Assembly: GCA_900548565.1 (NCBI GenBank)
Contig: URKV01000119.1
Location: 1 to 5,403, forward strand
Source of the DNA: an uncultured Collinsella sp.
GTDB taxonomy: Bacteria > Actinomycetota > Coriobacteriia > Coriobacteriales > Coriobacteriaceae
DNA: 5,403 nucleotides
Reading direction: 5' to 3'
The stretch's first letter is position 1. Each line of letters opens with the position of its first letter. The position numbers and the translations under genes are program-made. The notes under the pieces are model-generated. The model did not search any database. It was not told where the DNA came from and was given only the letters and a program-made list of their open reading frames with translations. Shown in pieces: positions 1-5,322 of the stretch.

Positions 1-48
1 TCTACACGCGTAAGATCGTCGGCAGCGTCAGATGTGTATAAGAGACAG
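1..48 (+). other. Nextera i5-side sequencing adapter (artefact)
   Basis: This is not genomic. Bases 1-7 are the end of the Illumina P5 primer (TCTACAC). Bases 8-15 (GCGTAAGA) match the 8-base i5 index that I recall as Nextera N/S/E517. Bases 16-29 (TCGTCGGCAGCGTC) are the Nextera read-1 adapter. Bases 30-48 (AGATGTGTATAAGAGACAG) are the Tn5 mosaic end. The order and spacing are exactly those of a library molecule, so the stretch is read-through from a short insert that was assembled into the contig. Genomic sequence begins at about 49. Confidence 0.98.
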
Positions 49-250
49 ACCAAAAGGTCTATGCCTCGCCTTTTTCATGCCAACTTGTACGTTCTGGACG
101 GCGCTCGCTGTCCGTCCTCTGCCTGCGGCGCTTTCCATTGTTGGTGCAGAGGGCGCTTTGCCTACTCTGGCGGGCTTTCGCTGGCTTATGCTCAACCTGC
201 GACGTATCCATTATTGATACAAAGGCCAGGTTTGTTTGAACCAAAAAGGG
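49..250. other. Gene-free upstream region with foldable stems
   Basis: I see no convincing gene here. The frames that stay open are short, rich in Cys, Arg or Trp, and either begin inside the adapter or have no ribosome-binding site. The stretch can fold locally. Bases 113-122 pair with 146-155 (10 bp, one G-T). Bases 181-187 pair with 223-229 (7 bp, one wobble) around an inner GTATC/GATAC hairpin (204-208 with 216-220). GGAC 96-99 can pair with GTCC 110-113. This could be the 3' end of an upstream transcript, a small structured RNA or part of a dispersed repeat. I do not recognise a tRNA, an SRP RNA or a known riboswitch core. Confidence 0.4.
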
Positions 251-251
251 G

Positions 252-320
252 AAGTTGCGGTGGAATAGTTCCTGTTTGGCCGTCTTGAGGGGTTAAACGG
301 GAACTATTCCACCGCAACTT
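252..320. repeat. 26-bp inverted repeat, long hairpin element
   Basis: The arms 252-277 and 295-320 are reverse complements over 26 bases, with one exception: T273 faces G298, a wobble pair on the + strand RNA. The shared core reads AAGTTGCGGTGGAATAGTTC. The loop is 17 bases (278-294). On the + strand no T-run follows the stem, so it is not a standard terminator in that direction. On the - strand the stem is followed by CCCCTTTTT, so it might stop transcription coming from the right. Such long, near-perfect arms suggest a dispersed palindromic element (REP- or MITE-like) between genes. Whether it recurs in the genome cannot be seen from one copy. Confidence 0.8.
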
Positions 321-355
321 ATCGATGGCGTGTTTGGTTGGTGCCCGTTGGCTGC

Positions 356-388
356 TTGGGTGTTGGGAAGGGTCTGCTCCGTTATAAT
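356..388 (+). promoter_or_regulatory. Promoter of the DUF1846 gene
   Basis: A perfect -10 hexamer TATAAT lies at 383-388, 39 bases before the chosen ATG, which would put the transcript start near 394-396. The -35 is poor. TTGGGA (363-368) gives a 14-base spacer, and TTGGGT (356-361) a 21-base spacer. The -10 is the main evidence, and the weak -35 suggests an activator or moderate strength. The promoter lies downstream of the inverted repeat at 252-320. Confidence 0.5.
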
Positions 389-427
389 CGCCTAGAACAT
401 TAATTGGAAACGGGACGGGAGCCATAC

Positions 428-1909
428 ATGCGCCAGGGTTTCGACAACGCGAAGTATATCGAGCTGCAGGCTGCTCACATTAAGGAGCGCATCTCACAGT
501 TTGGTGGCAAGCTCTATTTGGAGTTTGGCGGCAAGCTGTTCGATGACTATCATGCGAGCCGCGTGCTGCCGGGTTTTGAACCGGACAGCAAGTTCCGCAT
601 GCTCAAGAGCATCGCCGACGATGTCGAGGTTATCATCGCGATCAACGCGAACCACATCGAGAAAAACAAGGCTCGTGGTGACCTCGGCATTACCTATGAC
701 GAGGATGTGCTGCGCCTGGTTGACCTGTTTCGCGGCAACGGCTTTGCTGTCGCGGCTGTGGTCATCACCCAGTACGCCGGCCAGCCCGCTGCCGATGTGT
801 TCCGCAACCGTCTGAACGCGCTCGGTATTCCCGCCAAGCTGCACTATCCCATCGAGGGGTATCCGCACGATGTCGATCTGATCGTGTCCGACGATGGCTA
901 CGGCAAGAATGAGTTTGTCGAGACCACCCGACCGCTCGTCGTGGTCACTGCCCCCGGTCCTGGCTCGGGCAAGCTTGCCACCTGCCTGTCTCAGCTCTAT
1001 CACGAGCACAAGCATGGCACGGCCGCCGGCTATGCCAAGTTCGAGACCTTCCCTGTCTGGAATCTTCCTCTGACGCATCCGGTCAATATTGCCTACGAGG
1101 CCGCCACGGCTGACCTCGACGATGCCAATATCATCGATTCGTTCCACCTTGAGGCCTACAACAAGACCACGGTCAACTACAACCGCGACGTCGAGGCCTT
1201 CCCGGTAGTCCGTGCCCTGATGGAAAAGATCCTGGGCAAGAGCCCCTACCAGAGCCCTACGGACATGGGCGTCAATATGGTCGGCTTTGCCATCACCGAT
1301 GACGATGCCTGCCGCGACGCTTCCAAGATGGAGATCGTCCGCCGCTACTTTACCGCGGTCGAAAATGTGCGCCGTACCGGCGTGGGCGATGAGCAAGTCG
1401 ACCGTCTCAAGATTATTATGAAGAAAGCCGGCATCGATAAGAACTACTCACCGGCGCGCTCGGCAGCCCTCACCAGGGAGCAGCTGACGGGTGGTCCCGT
1501 GGGTGCCATGGTCATGCCCGATGGCTCCGTGGTGACCGGCAAGACTTCCACGCGCCTGGGCGCCGCGAGCTCGCTCATCATGAATGCACTTAAGCATGTC
1601 TCGGGCGTCGACCTTGAGCTCGAGGTCATTAGCGATGAAGCGATCGAGCCCATCAGCAAGCTCAAGACGCATTTCCTGGGCAGCAAAAACCCGCGCCTCC
1701 ACACCGACGAGACGCTTATGGCGCTGTCGATCACCTCGGCCACGAGTGAGACGGCCGCTCGCGTCCTTTCGGGCCTGGAGCAGCTGCGCGGTTGCGATGC
1801 CTTCTTTAGCGTGATTATCTCGCCGACGGACGAGACGGTACTGCGCAAACTGGGTATCAACGTGTGCTGCGAGCCCAAGTTTGAGCGCCGCGGTTTCTTC
1901 CATCGCTAA
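428..1909 (+). CDS. DUF1846/UPF0371 family protein, function unknown
   Basis: This 493-residue protein belongs to the DUF1846 (UPF0371) family, recognised from its near-invariant stretches. Examples are LYLEFGGKL near the N-terminus, ITQYAGQPAADVFRNRL, YAKFETFPVWNLPL, AYEAATADLDDANIID, TTVNYNRDVEAFPV and PTDMGVNMVGFAITDD. The length matches the family's usual ~490-500 residues, so it appears intact. A P-loop-like segment APGPGSGK spans residues 175-182, but Leu follows the Lys instead of Ser/Thr, so it is not a strict Walker A. No signal peptide or membrane segment is seen, so it is probably cytosolic. The biochemical role is unknown to me. ATG 428 is preferred because GGGAG (417-421) lies six bases upstream and relatives begin close to the FDNAKYIELQ segment. 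An in-frame TTG at 404 would add eight residues but is less likely. The gene stands alone, with its own promoter and terminator. Confidence 0.95.
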   Translation: MRQGFDNAKYIELQAAHIKERISQFGGKLYLEFGGKLFDDYHASRVLPGFEPDSKFRMLKSIADDVEVIIAINANHIEKNKARGDLGITYDEDVLRLVDLFRGNGFAVAAVVITQYAGQPAADVFRNRLNALGIPAKLHYPIEGYPHDVDLIVSDDGYGKNEFVETTRPLVVVTAPGPGSGKLATCLSQLYHEHKHGTAAGYAKFETFPVWNLPLTHPVNIAYEAATADLDDANIIDSFHLEAYNKTTVNYNRDVEAFPVVRALMEKILGKSPYQSPTDMGVNMVGFAITDDDACRDASKMEIVRRYFTAVENVRRTGVGDEQVDRLKIIMKKAGIDKNYSPARSAALTREQLTGGPVGAMVMPDGSVVTGKTSTRLGAASSLIMNALKHVSGVDLELEVISDEAIEPISKLKTHFLGSKNPRLHTDETLMALSITSATSETAARVLSGLEQLRGCDAFFSVIISPTDETVLRKLGINVCCEPKFERRGFFHR

Positions 1910-1943
1910 GTTTGAAGCACCGCGGTAATTGCATTGCATTTTG

Positions 1944-1976
1944 GCCGTATCGGGTTAGCGCCCGGTACGGCTTTTT
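1944..1976 (+). terminator. Intrinsic terminator of the DUF1846 gene
   Basis: GCCGTATCGGG (1944-1954) pairs with CCCGGTACGGC (1961-1971) as an 11-bp stem with one T-G wobble and a 6-base loop (TTAGCG). Five Ts follow (1972-1976). It lies 34 bases after the stop codon, in the right orientation to end the DUF1846 transcript. Confidence 0.93.
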
Positions 1977-2032
1977 GATCAATAAAGCGCCTATTTCGGC
2001 GAAAAATAGCTGTTTACCTGCCTAGAAACAAT

Positions 2033-2048
2033 TTGAGCGGTATACAAT
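2033..2048 (+). promoter_or_regulatory. Possible promoter of the winged-helix gene
   Basis: An AT-rich patch contains TACAAT (2043-2048), a good -10 match, flanked by CGGT (2038-2041) and ACCG (2050-2053). No good -35 lies 16-18 bases upstream. TTGAGC at 2033-2038 would pair with a different, weaker -10 near 2055. A promoter is expected here because a strong terminator precedes it and the next gene has no other source of transcription. The exact hexamers are uncertain, and the CGGT/ACCG flanks might be part of an operator. The resulting leader would be about 110 bases. Confidence 0.4.
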
Positions 2049-2070
2049 AACCGTAACTGTTTCATCCTTA

Positions 2071-2136
2071 GCGGGATGCCGCATGATGGATATTACCTGC
2101 CATCGTGAGGTGTGTCGGTCGCGCACGGCGCGTTAG
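2071..2136 (+). promoter_or_regulatory. Structured leader with possible upstream ORF
   Basis: The leader ahead of the winged-helix gene has two adjacent hairpins. GCGG/CCGC (2071-2074 with 2079-2082) has loop GATG. CATGATGG/CCATCGTG (2082-2089 with 2100-2107) is 8 bp with one wobble and a 10-base loop. A 17-codon frame runs from ATG 2083 to TAG 2134-2136 and encodes MMDITCHREVCRSRTAR. Its start codon is inside the second stem, and a weak GGGA (2073-2076) precedes it. It ends 29 bases before the main gene. It could be a regulatory upstream ORF or chance: the peptide has no recognised family and no run of a single amino acid to suggest classical attenuation. Confidence 0.3.
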
Positions 2137-2165
2137 ATGCTCGTGCTCGGTTTGAGGAGGCTGCT

Positions 2166-2504
2166 ATGGCGGGCAAGGGTCGTGCGAGTGTCAACGATAT
2201 GAAGCGTGTCGAGGTGCTGGTGTTGATGGAGATCGACCAGCAAACCGAAGACAATGGCGGGCCGTATGGTTTCTCGCGCAAAACGCTTGCCGAGCGCGTG
2301 GGGGTTTCGCCGTATCGTGCCCGCGCCGCAATCGATCGCTTGGATTCCGAAGGCATGATTGATGTCGTCTCGCGTTATAGCGACGACGGCGGTCAGCTTG
2401 CAAATGGCATTTGCCTCACCGAACGTGGCGAGTGGTATCTTGAGGGCGTCCGTACCGGCATGCTCGTTCAAGAAATGCTTGAGGACGAGGTTGCTGATCG
2501 ATAG
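2166..2504 (+). CDS. Small winged-helix DNA-binding protein
   Basis: A 112-residue protein that reads as one winged helix-turn-helix domain and little else. An N-terminal helix (about 9-27) is followed by the HTH, FSRKTLAERVGVSPYRARAAI (36-56). The second part, with SPYRARAAIDRL, is the likely DNA recognition helix. Residues 62-85 (EGMIDVV, then SDDGGQ, then GICLTERG) look like the beta-hairpin wing. An acidic C-terminal helix (86-109) could mediate dimerisation. There is no ligand-binding or enzymatic domain. It is probably a transcription regulator of the broad MarR/GntR-like winged-helix fold, but I cannot assign a family or target. ATG 2166 is well supported by GAGGAGG (2154-2160) five bases upstream. 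An in-frame GTG at 2112 would add 18 residues but lacks such a site. Lying alone just upstream of pyrG, it might act locally, which is speculation. Confidence 0.87.
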   Translation: MAGKGRASVNDMKRVEVLVLMEIDQQTEDNGGPYGFSRKTLAERVGVSPYRARAAIDRLDSEGMIDVVSRYSDDGGQLANGICLTERGEWYLEGVRTGMLVQEMLEDEVADR

Positions 2505-2529
2505 CAGCATGTAACCCTTGCCATAGCGA

Positions 2530-2560
2530 CGCCGCCTGGGAAACCGGGCGGCGTTTTGTT
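2530..2560 (+). terminator. Intrinsic terminator of the winged-helix gene
   Basis: CGCCGCCTGG (2530-2539) pairs with CCGGGCGGCG (2544-2553), with one T-G wobble, closed by a GAAA tetraloop (2540-2543). The T-rich tail TTTTGTT follows (2554-2560). It lies 25 bases after the stop codon. It sits upstream of the likely pyrG promoter, so it ends the preceding transcript and is not a pyrG attenuator. Confidence 0.93.
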
Positions 2561-2595
2561 TCAAGATTGAGAAATGCAATCGCACGCGAGAAAAA

Positions 2596-2627
2596 TTGCG
2601 AACGGTCCGCGGCGCGAGTATTACAAT
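2596..2627 (+). promoter_or_regulatory. Probable pyrG promoter
   Basis: TTGCGA (2596-2601) as -35 is 17 bases from TATTAC (2619-2624). The overlapping TACAAT (2622-2627) is a better -10 but would leave a 20-base spacer. Transcription would start at about 2631-2635. An inverted repeat TCGCA (2580-2584) / TGCGA (2597-2601) overlaps the -35 and could be an operator. The strong terminator just upstream means pyrG needs its own promoter here. Confidence 0.45.
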
Positions 2628-2632
2628 GAAGA

Positions 2633-2664
2633 CCCGTAAGATGTGGATAAACAACTTCTACGGG
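2633..2664 (+). promoter_or_regulatory. pyrG leader hairpin CCCGTA/TACGGG
   Basis: CCCGTA (2633-2638) and TACGGG (2659-2664) pair perfectly over 6 bp around a 20-base loop that holds a DnaA-box sequence. The stem ends 18 bases before the pyrG ATG. No T-run follows, so it is not a terminator. It might mark the transcript's 5' end or influence translation. The only Shine-Dalgarno-like element is a weak AGGT at 2671-2674, eight bases before the ATG. Confidence 0.35.
2642..2650 (-). promoter_or_regulatory. DnaA-box 9-mer in pyrG leader
   Basis: The - strand reads TTATCCACA, an exact match to the strongest E. coli DnaA-box form (consensus TTATNCACA). It lies between the pyrG promoter and its start codon. 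A given 9-mer on either strand is expected about 0.04 times in 5.4 kb, so the match is suggestive. A single box outside an origin may be a DnaA regulatory site, or chance. No second box lies nearby, so this is not an origin. Confidence 0.4.
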
Positions 2665-2682
2665 AAGCGCAGGTAACTCAAT

Positions 2683-4344
2683 ATGACCAAGCATGTGTTC
2701 GTAACCGGTGGCGTGGTTTCGTCCCTGGGCAAGGGTATCACCGCGGCCTCGCTGGGCCGTCTGCTCAAGTCGCGTGGCTACAAAGTAACGATGCAGAAGG
2801 CCGATCCGTATCTGAACGTCGATCCCGGTACCATGAGCCCCTTCCAGCATGGTGAGGTCTTCGTTACCGAGGATGGTTACGAGTCCGACCTGGACCTGGG
2901 TCATTACGAGCGCTTTATTGATGAGAACCTGACCCGCGATTCCAACTTTACGACCGGCGCCATCTATAAGAGCTTGATCGCCCGCGAGCGTCGCGGCGAC
3001 TTTTTGGGCGGTACCGTGCAGGTGATTCCCCACGTCACCAATGCCATTAAGGACAAGTTCCGCCGCATCGAGGAGCAGACCGGCTCCGATGTAGTCATCA
3101 CCGAGCTGGGCGGCACGATCGGCGACATCGAGTCCCAACCGTTTGTCGAGGCCATCCGTCAGTACCGCAAGGAGGCCGGCCCCGAGAACGTCTGCTACAT
3201 CCACGTGTCGCTCGTTCCCTATATCGCCGCCGCCCACGAGGTCAAGACCAAGCCCACGCAGCATTCCGTCAAGGAGCTCCGCAGCTTTGGCATCCAGCCC
3301 GATATCATCGTGCTGCGCTCCGACCACCATATCGATGACGCTATCCGCGGAAAGATCGCAAGCTTCTGCGACGTCGACACCGATTGCGTCTTTACCAACG
3401 AGGACTGCGCGAGCATTTACGATGTTCCGCAGCTGCTTGCCGAGCAGGACTTTGACCTGCGCATTTGCGAGCGCCTGGGTCTGGACCCGCGTGAGCGCGA
3501 CATGAGCGAGTGGAACGAGTTCCTGCGCAAACAGAATCACGCCAACCATCACGCCGACAAGGTGAAGATTGCCGTCGTGGGTAAGTACACGCAGCTGCCC
3601 GATGCGTACCTGTCGGTTATCGAGGCCCTGCACCATGCGGGCGTCTTCTACGATCGCCATGTGGACGTCCAGCTGGTCGACGGCGAGAGCCTCGACGAGC
3701 AGAATGTCTCCGAGGTTCTGGGCGACGCCTCGGGCATCCTGGTCCCCGGCGGCTTTGGCAAGCGCGCCCTGGAGGGCAAGATCCTCGCGGCCGAGTTTGC
3801 CCGTGAGCACAAGATTCCGTATCTGGGCATTTGCCTGGGTATGCAGGTGGCCGTGTGCGAGTTCGCCCGCAACGTCGTCGGCCTTGCCGGCGCCAGCTCC
3901 TCCGAGTTCGATCCGGACGGCCCGTTTAGCGTCATCGATCTGATGAGCTCGCAGGAGGACGTGACCGAGAAGGGCGGCACCATGCGCCTGGGCGCCTATC
4001 CGTGCAAGCTCGCCGCCGATACCCTTGCTCGCGAGGCATATGGCGAGGAGCTCGTCTACGAGCGTCACCGTCATCGCTTTGAGTTCAACAACGCCTTCCG
4101 TGACCAGCTCGAGGACGCCGGCTTGGTTATCTCGGGTCTGTCGCCCGACGAGCGCCTGGTCGAGATGGTCGAGCTGCCGCGCGACGTGCATCCGTGGTAT
4201 GTGGCAACCCAGGCTCATCCCGAGTTCAAGAGCCGCCCGACCAACCCGCAGCCGCTGTTCCGCGAGTTCGTGCGCGCTTCGATCGGCCAGCACGAGGGTG
4301 TCGACCGTCTGCAGGTGACGCCCATGAACCTCGCTACGGACTAA
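2683..4344 (+). CDS. pyrG: CTP synthase (glutamine-hydrolysing)
   Basis: CTP synthase makes CTP from UTP, ATP and glutamine, the last step of de novo pyrimidine nucleotide synthesis, in the cytosol. The 553 residues match the usual ~530-560. The N-terminal synthetase (about 1-270) has the P-loop SSLGKG at 13-18, D71 in DLDLGHYERF and E142 in ELGGTIGDIES (Mg/ATP site), and the UTP-contact segment KTKPTQHSVKEL. The C-terminal class I glutamine amidotransferase (from about 294) has the oxyanion segment PGGFG (355-359), nucleophile C384 in GICLGMQ, and H512 and E514 in AHPEF. All catalytic residues are present, so it should be active, with GTP activation and CTP feedback as usual for the family. 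The ATG start aligns with the family N-terminus (TKHVFVTGGVVSSLGKG). The ribosome-binding site is weak (AGGT, 2671-2674). It is probably co-transcribed with xerD, which starts two bases after its stop. Confidence 0.99.
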   Translation: MTKHVFVTGGVVSSLGKGITAASLGRLLKSRGYKVTMQKADPYLNVDPGTMSPFQHGEVFVTEDGYESDLDLGHYERFIDENLTRDSNFTTGAIYKSLIARERRGDFLGGTVQVIPHVTNAIKDKFRRIEEQTGSDVVITELGGTIGDIESQPFVEAIRQYRKEAGPENVCYIHVSLVPYIAAAHEVKTKPTQHSVKELRSFGIQPDIIVLRSDHHIDDAIRGKIASFCDVDTDCVFTNEDCASIYDVPQLLAEQDFDLRICERLGLDPRERDMSEWNEFLRKQNHANHHADKVKIAVVGKYTQLPDAYLSVIEALHHAGVFYDRHVDVQLVDGESLDEQNVSEVLGDASGILVPGGFGKRALEGKILAAEFAREHKIPYLGICLGMQVAVCEFARNVVGLAGASSSEFDPDGPFSVIDLMSSQEDVTEKGGTMRLGAYPCKLAADTLAREAYGEELVYERHRHRFEFNNAFRDQLEDAGLVISGLSPDERLVEMVELPRDVHPWYVATQAHPEFKSRPTNPQPLFREFVRASIGQHEGVDRLQVTPMNLATD

Positions 4345-4346
4345 GG

Positions 4347-5288
4347 GTGCCGGCGAATAAGGAACATACCGAAGCTACTCCCTCGTCGCTCGCCGTGGCG
4401 GCGGGGGAGTATCTCGATTACCTCGCGGTCGAGCGGGGTTTGGCGCGCAACACGATTGCGGCCTATCGTCGTGACCTGACGACGTACTGCGCCTATCTGG
4501 AGCGGGCGGGTATTGTGTCTTTTGAAGAGGTGACCCGTCAGGTCGTGGAGGGCTTTGTCGCCGACCGTCGCGATGGGGGCTATTCCGATGCCTCGGTGGA
4601 GCGTGCGCTTGCGGCCGTGAAGGGCCTACATGCCTTTTTGGTGCGCGATGGGGCTGTGGCCCAAAATCCAACGGCGGCGTTGCGCCTGCCCAAAAAGGCA
4701 GATCGCCTGCCGGAATACCTTTCGGTGGAGGACGTCTCGGCACTGCTCGATCAAGACTTTCCCGAGGGCGAGATGGGACTGCGCGATCACGCCATCTTGG
4801 AAGTGCTTTACGGTTGCGGCTTGCGCGTGAGTGAGCTGGTTGGGCTCGATGTGGGCGATATCCATATCGATGACGGGTTTGTCCTGGTGCGCGGTAAGGG
4901 CTCCAAGGAGCGTCTGGCCCCGTTGGTGGGAAGCGCGGCGCGTGCCCTGACACACTATCTAGGTGACGGGCGCACTCTCCTGGCCGCCCATGCTCACGGG
5001 ACGGAGACCTCGGCGGTCTTTTTAAATAAGAACGGACGTCGCCTGTCGCGTCAGGCCGTGCATGCGATATGCGAGCGGTATGGGCGCCAGGTGGGGCTGG
5101 TGGGGCTCCATCCCCATACCTTGCGCCACTCCTTTGCCACCCATATGCTCGCGGGCGGTGCCGACCTGCGTGTGCTGCAGGAGATTTTGGGCCATGCCGA
5201 TATTTCGACCACGCAGGTCTACACACATGTCGACCGCACGCAACTGACCGAGGTCTATCTGGCGGCGCATCCGCTGGCACATCGCTAG
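4347..5288 (+). CDS. xerD: Tyrosine recombinase XerD
   Basis: XerD acts with XerC and FtsK at the chromosomal dif site to resolve chromosome dimers before division. The 313-residue product has the N-terminal SAM-like core-binding domain (about 16-105) and the C-terminal catalytic domain. All catalytic residues are visible: R160 (YGCGLRVSEL), K184 (RGKGSKER), H257 and R260 (HPHTLRHSFATHML), H283 (LGHADISTTQ) and the nucleophile Y292 (VYTHV). XerD is favoured over XerC because of the LRDHAILEVLYGCGLRVSEL and HADISTTQVYTHV segments, the TEVYLAAHP tail, and the pyrG neighbourhood. In Mycobacterium and Streptomyces xerD also lies just downstream of pyrG. GTG 4347 is the best start. Upstream the frame stays open only as a shadow of pyrG. 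The Shine-Dalgarno is poor (ACGGA 4336-4340, or the AAGG abutting the start), so translation is probably coupled to pyrG termination. An integrase of a mobile element is unlikely, since no att sites or phage genes are present. Confidence 0.95.
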   Translation: MPANKEHTEATPSSLAVAAGEYLDYLAVERGLARNTIAAYRRDLTTYCAYLERAGIVSFEEVTRQVVEGFVADRRDGGYSDASVERALAAVKGLHAFLVRDGAVAQNPTAALRLPKKADRLPEYLSVEDVSALLDQDFPEGEMGLRDHAILEVLYGCGLRVSELVGLDVGDIHIDDGFVLVRGKGSKERLAPLVGSAARALTHYLGDGRTLLAAHAHGTETSAVFLNKNGRRLSRQAVHAICERYGRQVGLVGLHPHTLRHSFATHMLAGGADLRVLQEILGHADISTTQVYTHVDRTQLTEVYLAAHPLAHR

Positions 5289-5304
5289 CACCTCGCTGAC
5301 CTGC

Positions 5305-5318
5305 ATATTTATAAATAT
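5305..5318. repeat. 14-bp AT-rich perfect palindrome
   Basis: ATATTTATAAATAT is its own reverse complement and sits 16 bases after the xerD stop, just before the GC-rich inverted repeat. It could be a protein-binding site or an AT-rich spacer. As a hairpin it would be weak, because it has almost no loop. Confidence 0.5.
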
Positions 5319-5322
5319 TAAA

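Noticed and set aside
32..38. TGTGTATAA, a DnaA-box match at the left end, and its complement near 5387
   Set aside because: Both lie within the Tn5 mosaic end of the adapters. Only the copy at 2642-2650 is genomic.
47..60. Hairpin AGACC-AAAA-GGTCT
   Set aside because: The left arm borrows two bases from the adapter, so the perfect pairing is an artefact of the junction.
192..425. A 77-codon - strand frame over the upstream inverted repeat
   Set aside because: Much of it is translation of the palindrome arms. It has no motif or ribosome-binding site, and it overlaps the DUF1846 promoter.
494..1396. A 300-codon open frame on the - strand opposite the DUF1846 gene
   Set aside because: It is a shadow of C/G-biased third positions in the real gene. 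It has no ribosome-binding site or known motif.
1991..2009. CTATTT/AAATAG hairpin after the DUF1846 terminator
   Set aside because: Only six mostly A-T pairs with a 7-base loop and no T-run. It is probably incidental in an AT-rich spacer.
2530..2682. pyrG attenuation by a terminator in the leader, as in Firmicutes
   Set aside because: The only terminator lies upstream of the likely pyrG promoter, and no GGGC-type initial transcribed sequence with a matching anti-hairpin is evident.
2416..4293. A 625-codon open frame on the - strand opposite pyrG
   Set aside because: It lies almost entirely antisense to an unmistakable CTP synthase, has a repetitive Leu/Val/Asp/Gly-rich composition typical of high-GC shadow frames, and has no recognisable domain.
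4194..4346. A 51-residue N-terminal extension of XerD overlapping pyrG
   Set aside because: The extension is Arg/Pro-rich out-of-frame pyrG sequence and does not resemble a recombinase. Starting at GTG 4347 gives the family's normal length.
4347..5288. Tyrosine recombinase as evidence for an integrated mobile element
   Set aside because: It has XerD features and the conserved pyrG neighbourhood, with no att repeats, excisionase or phage genes nearby.
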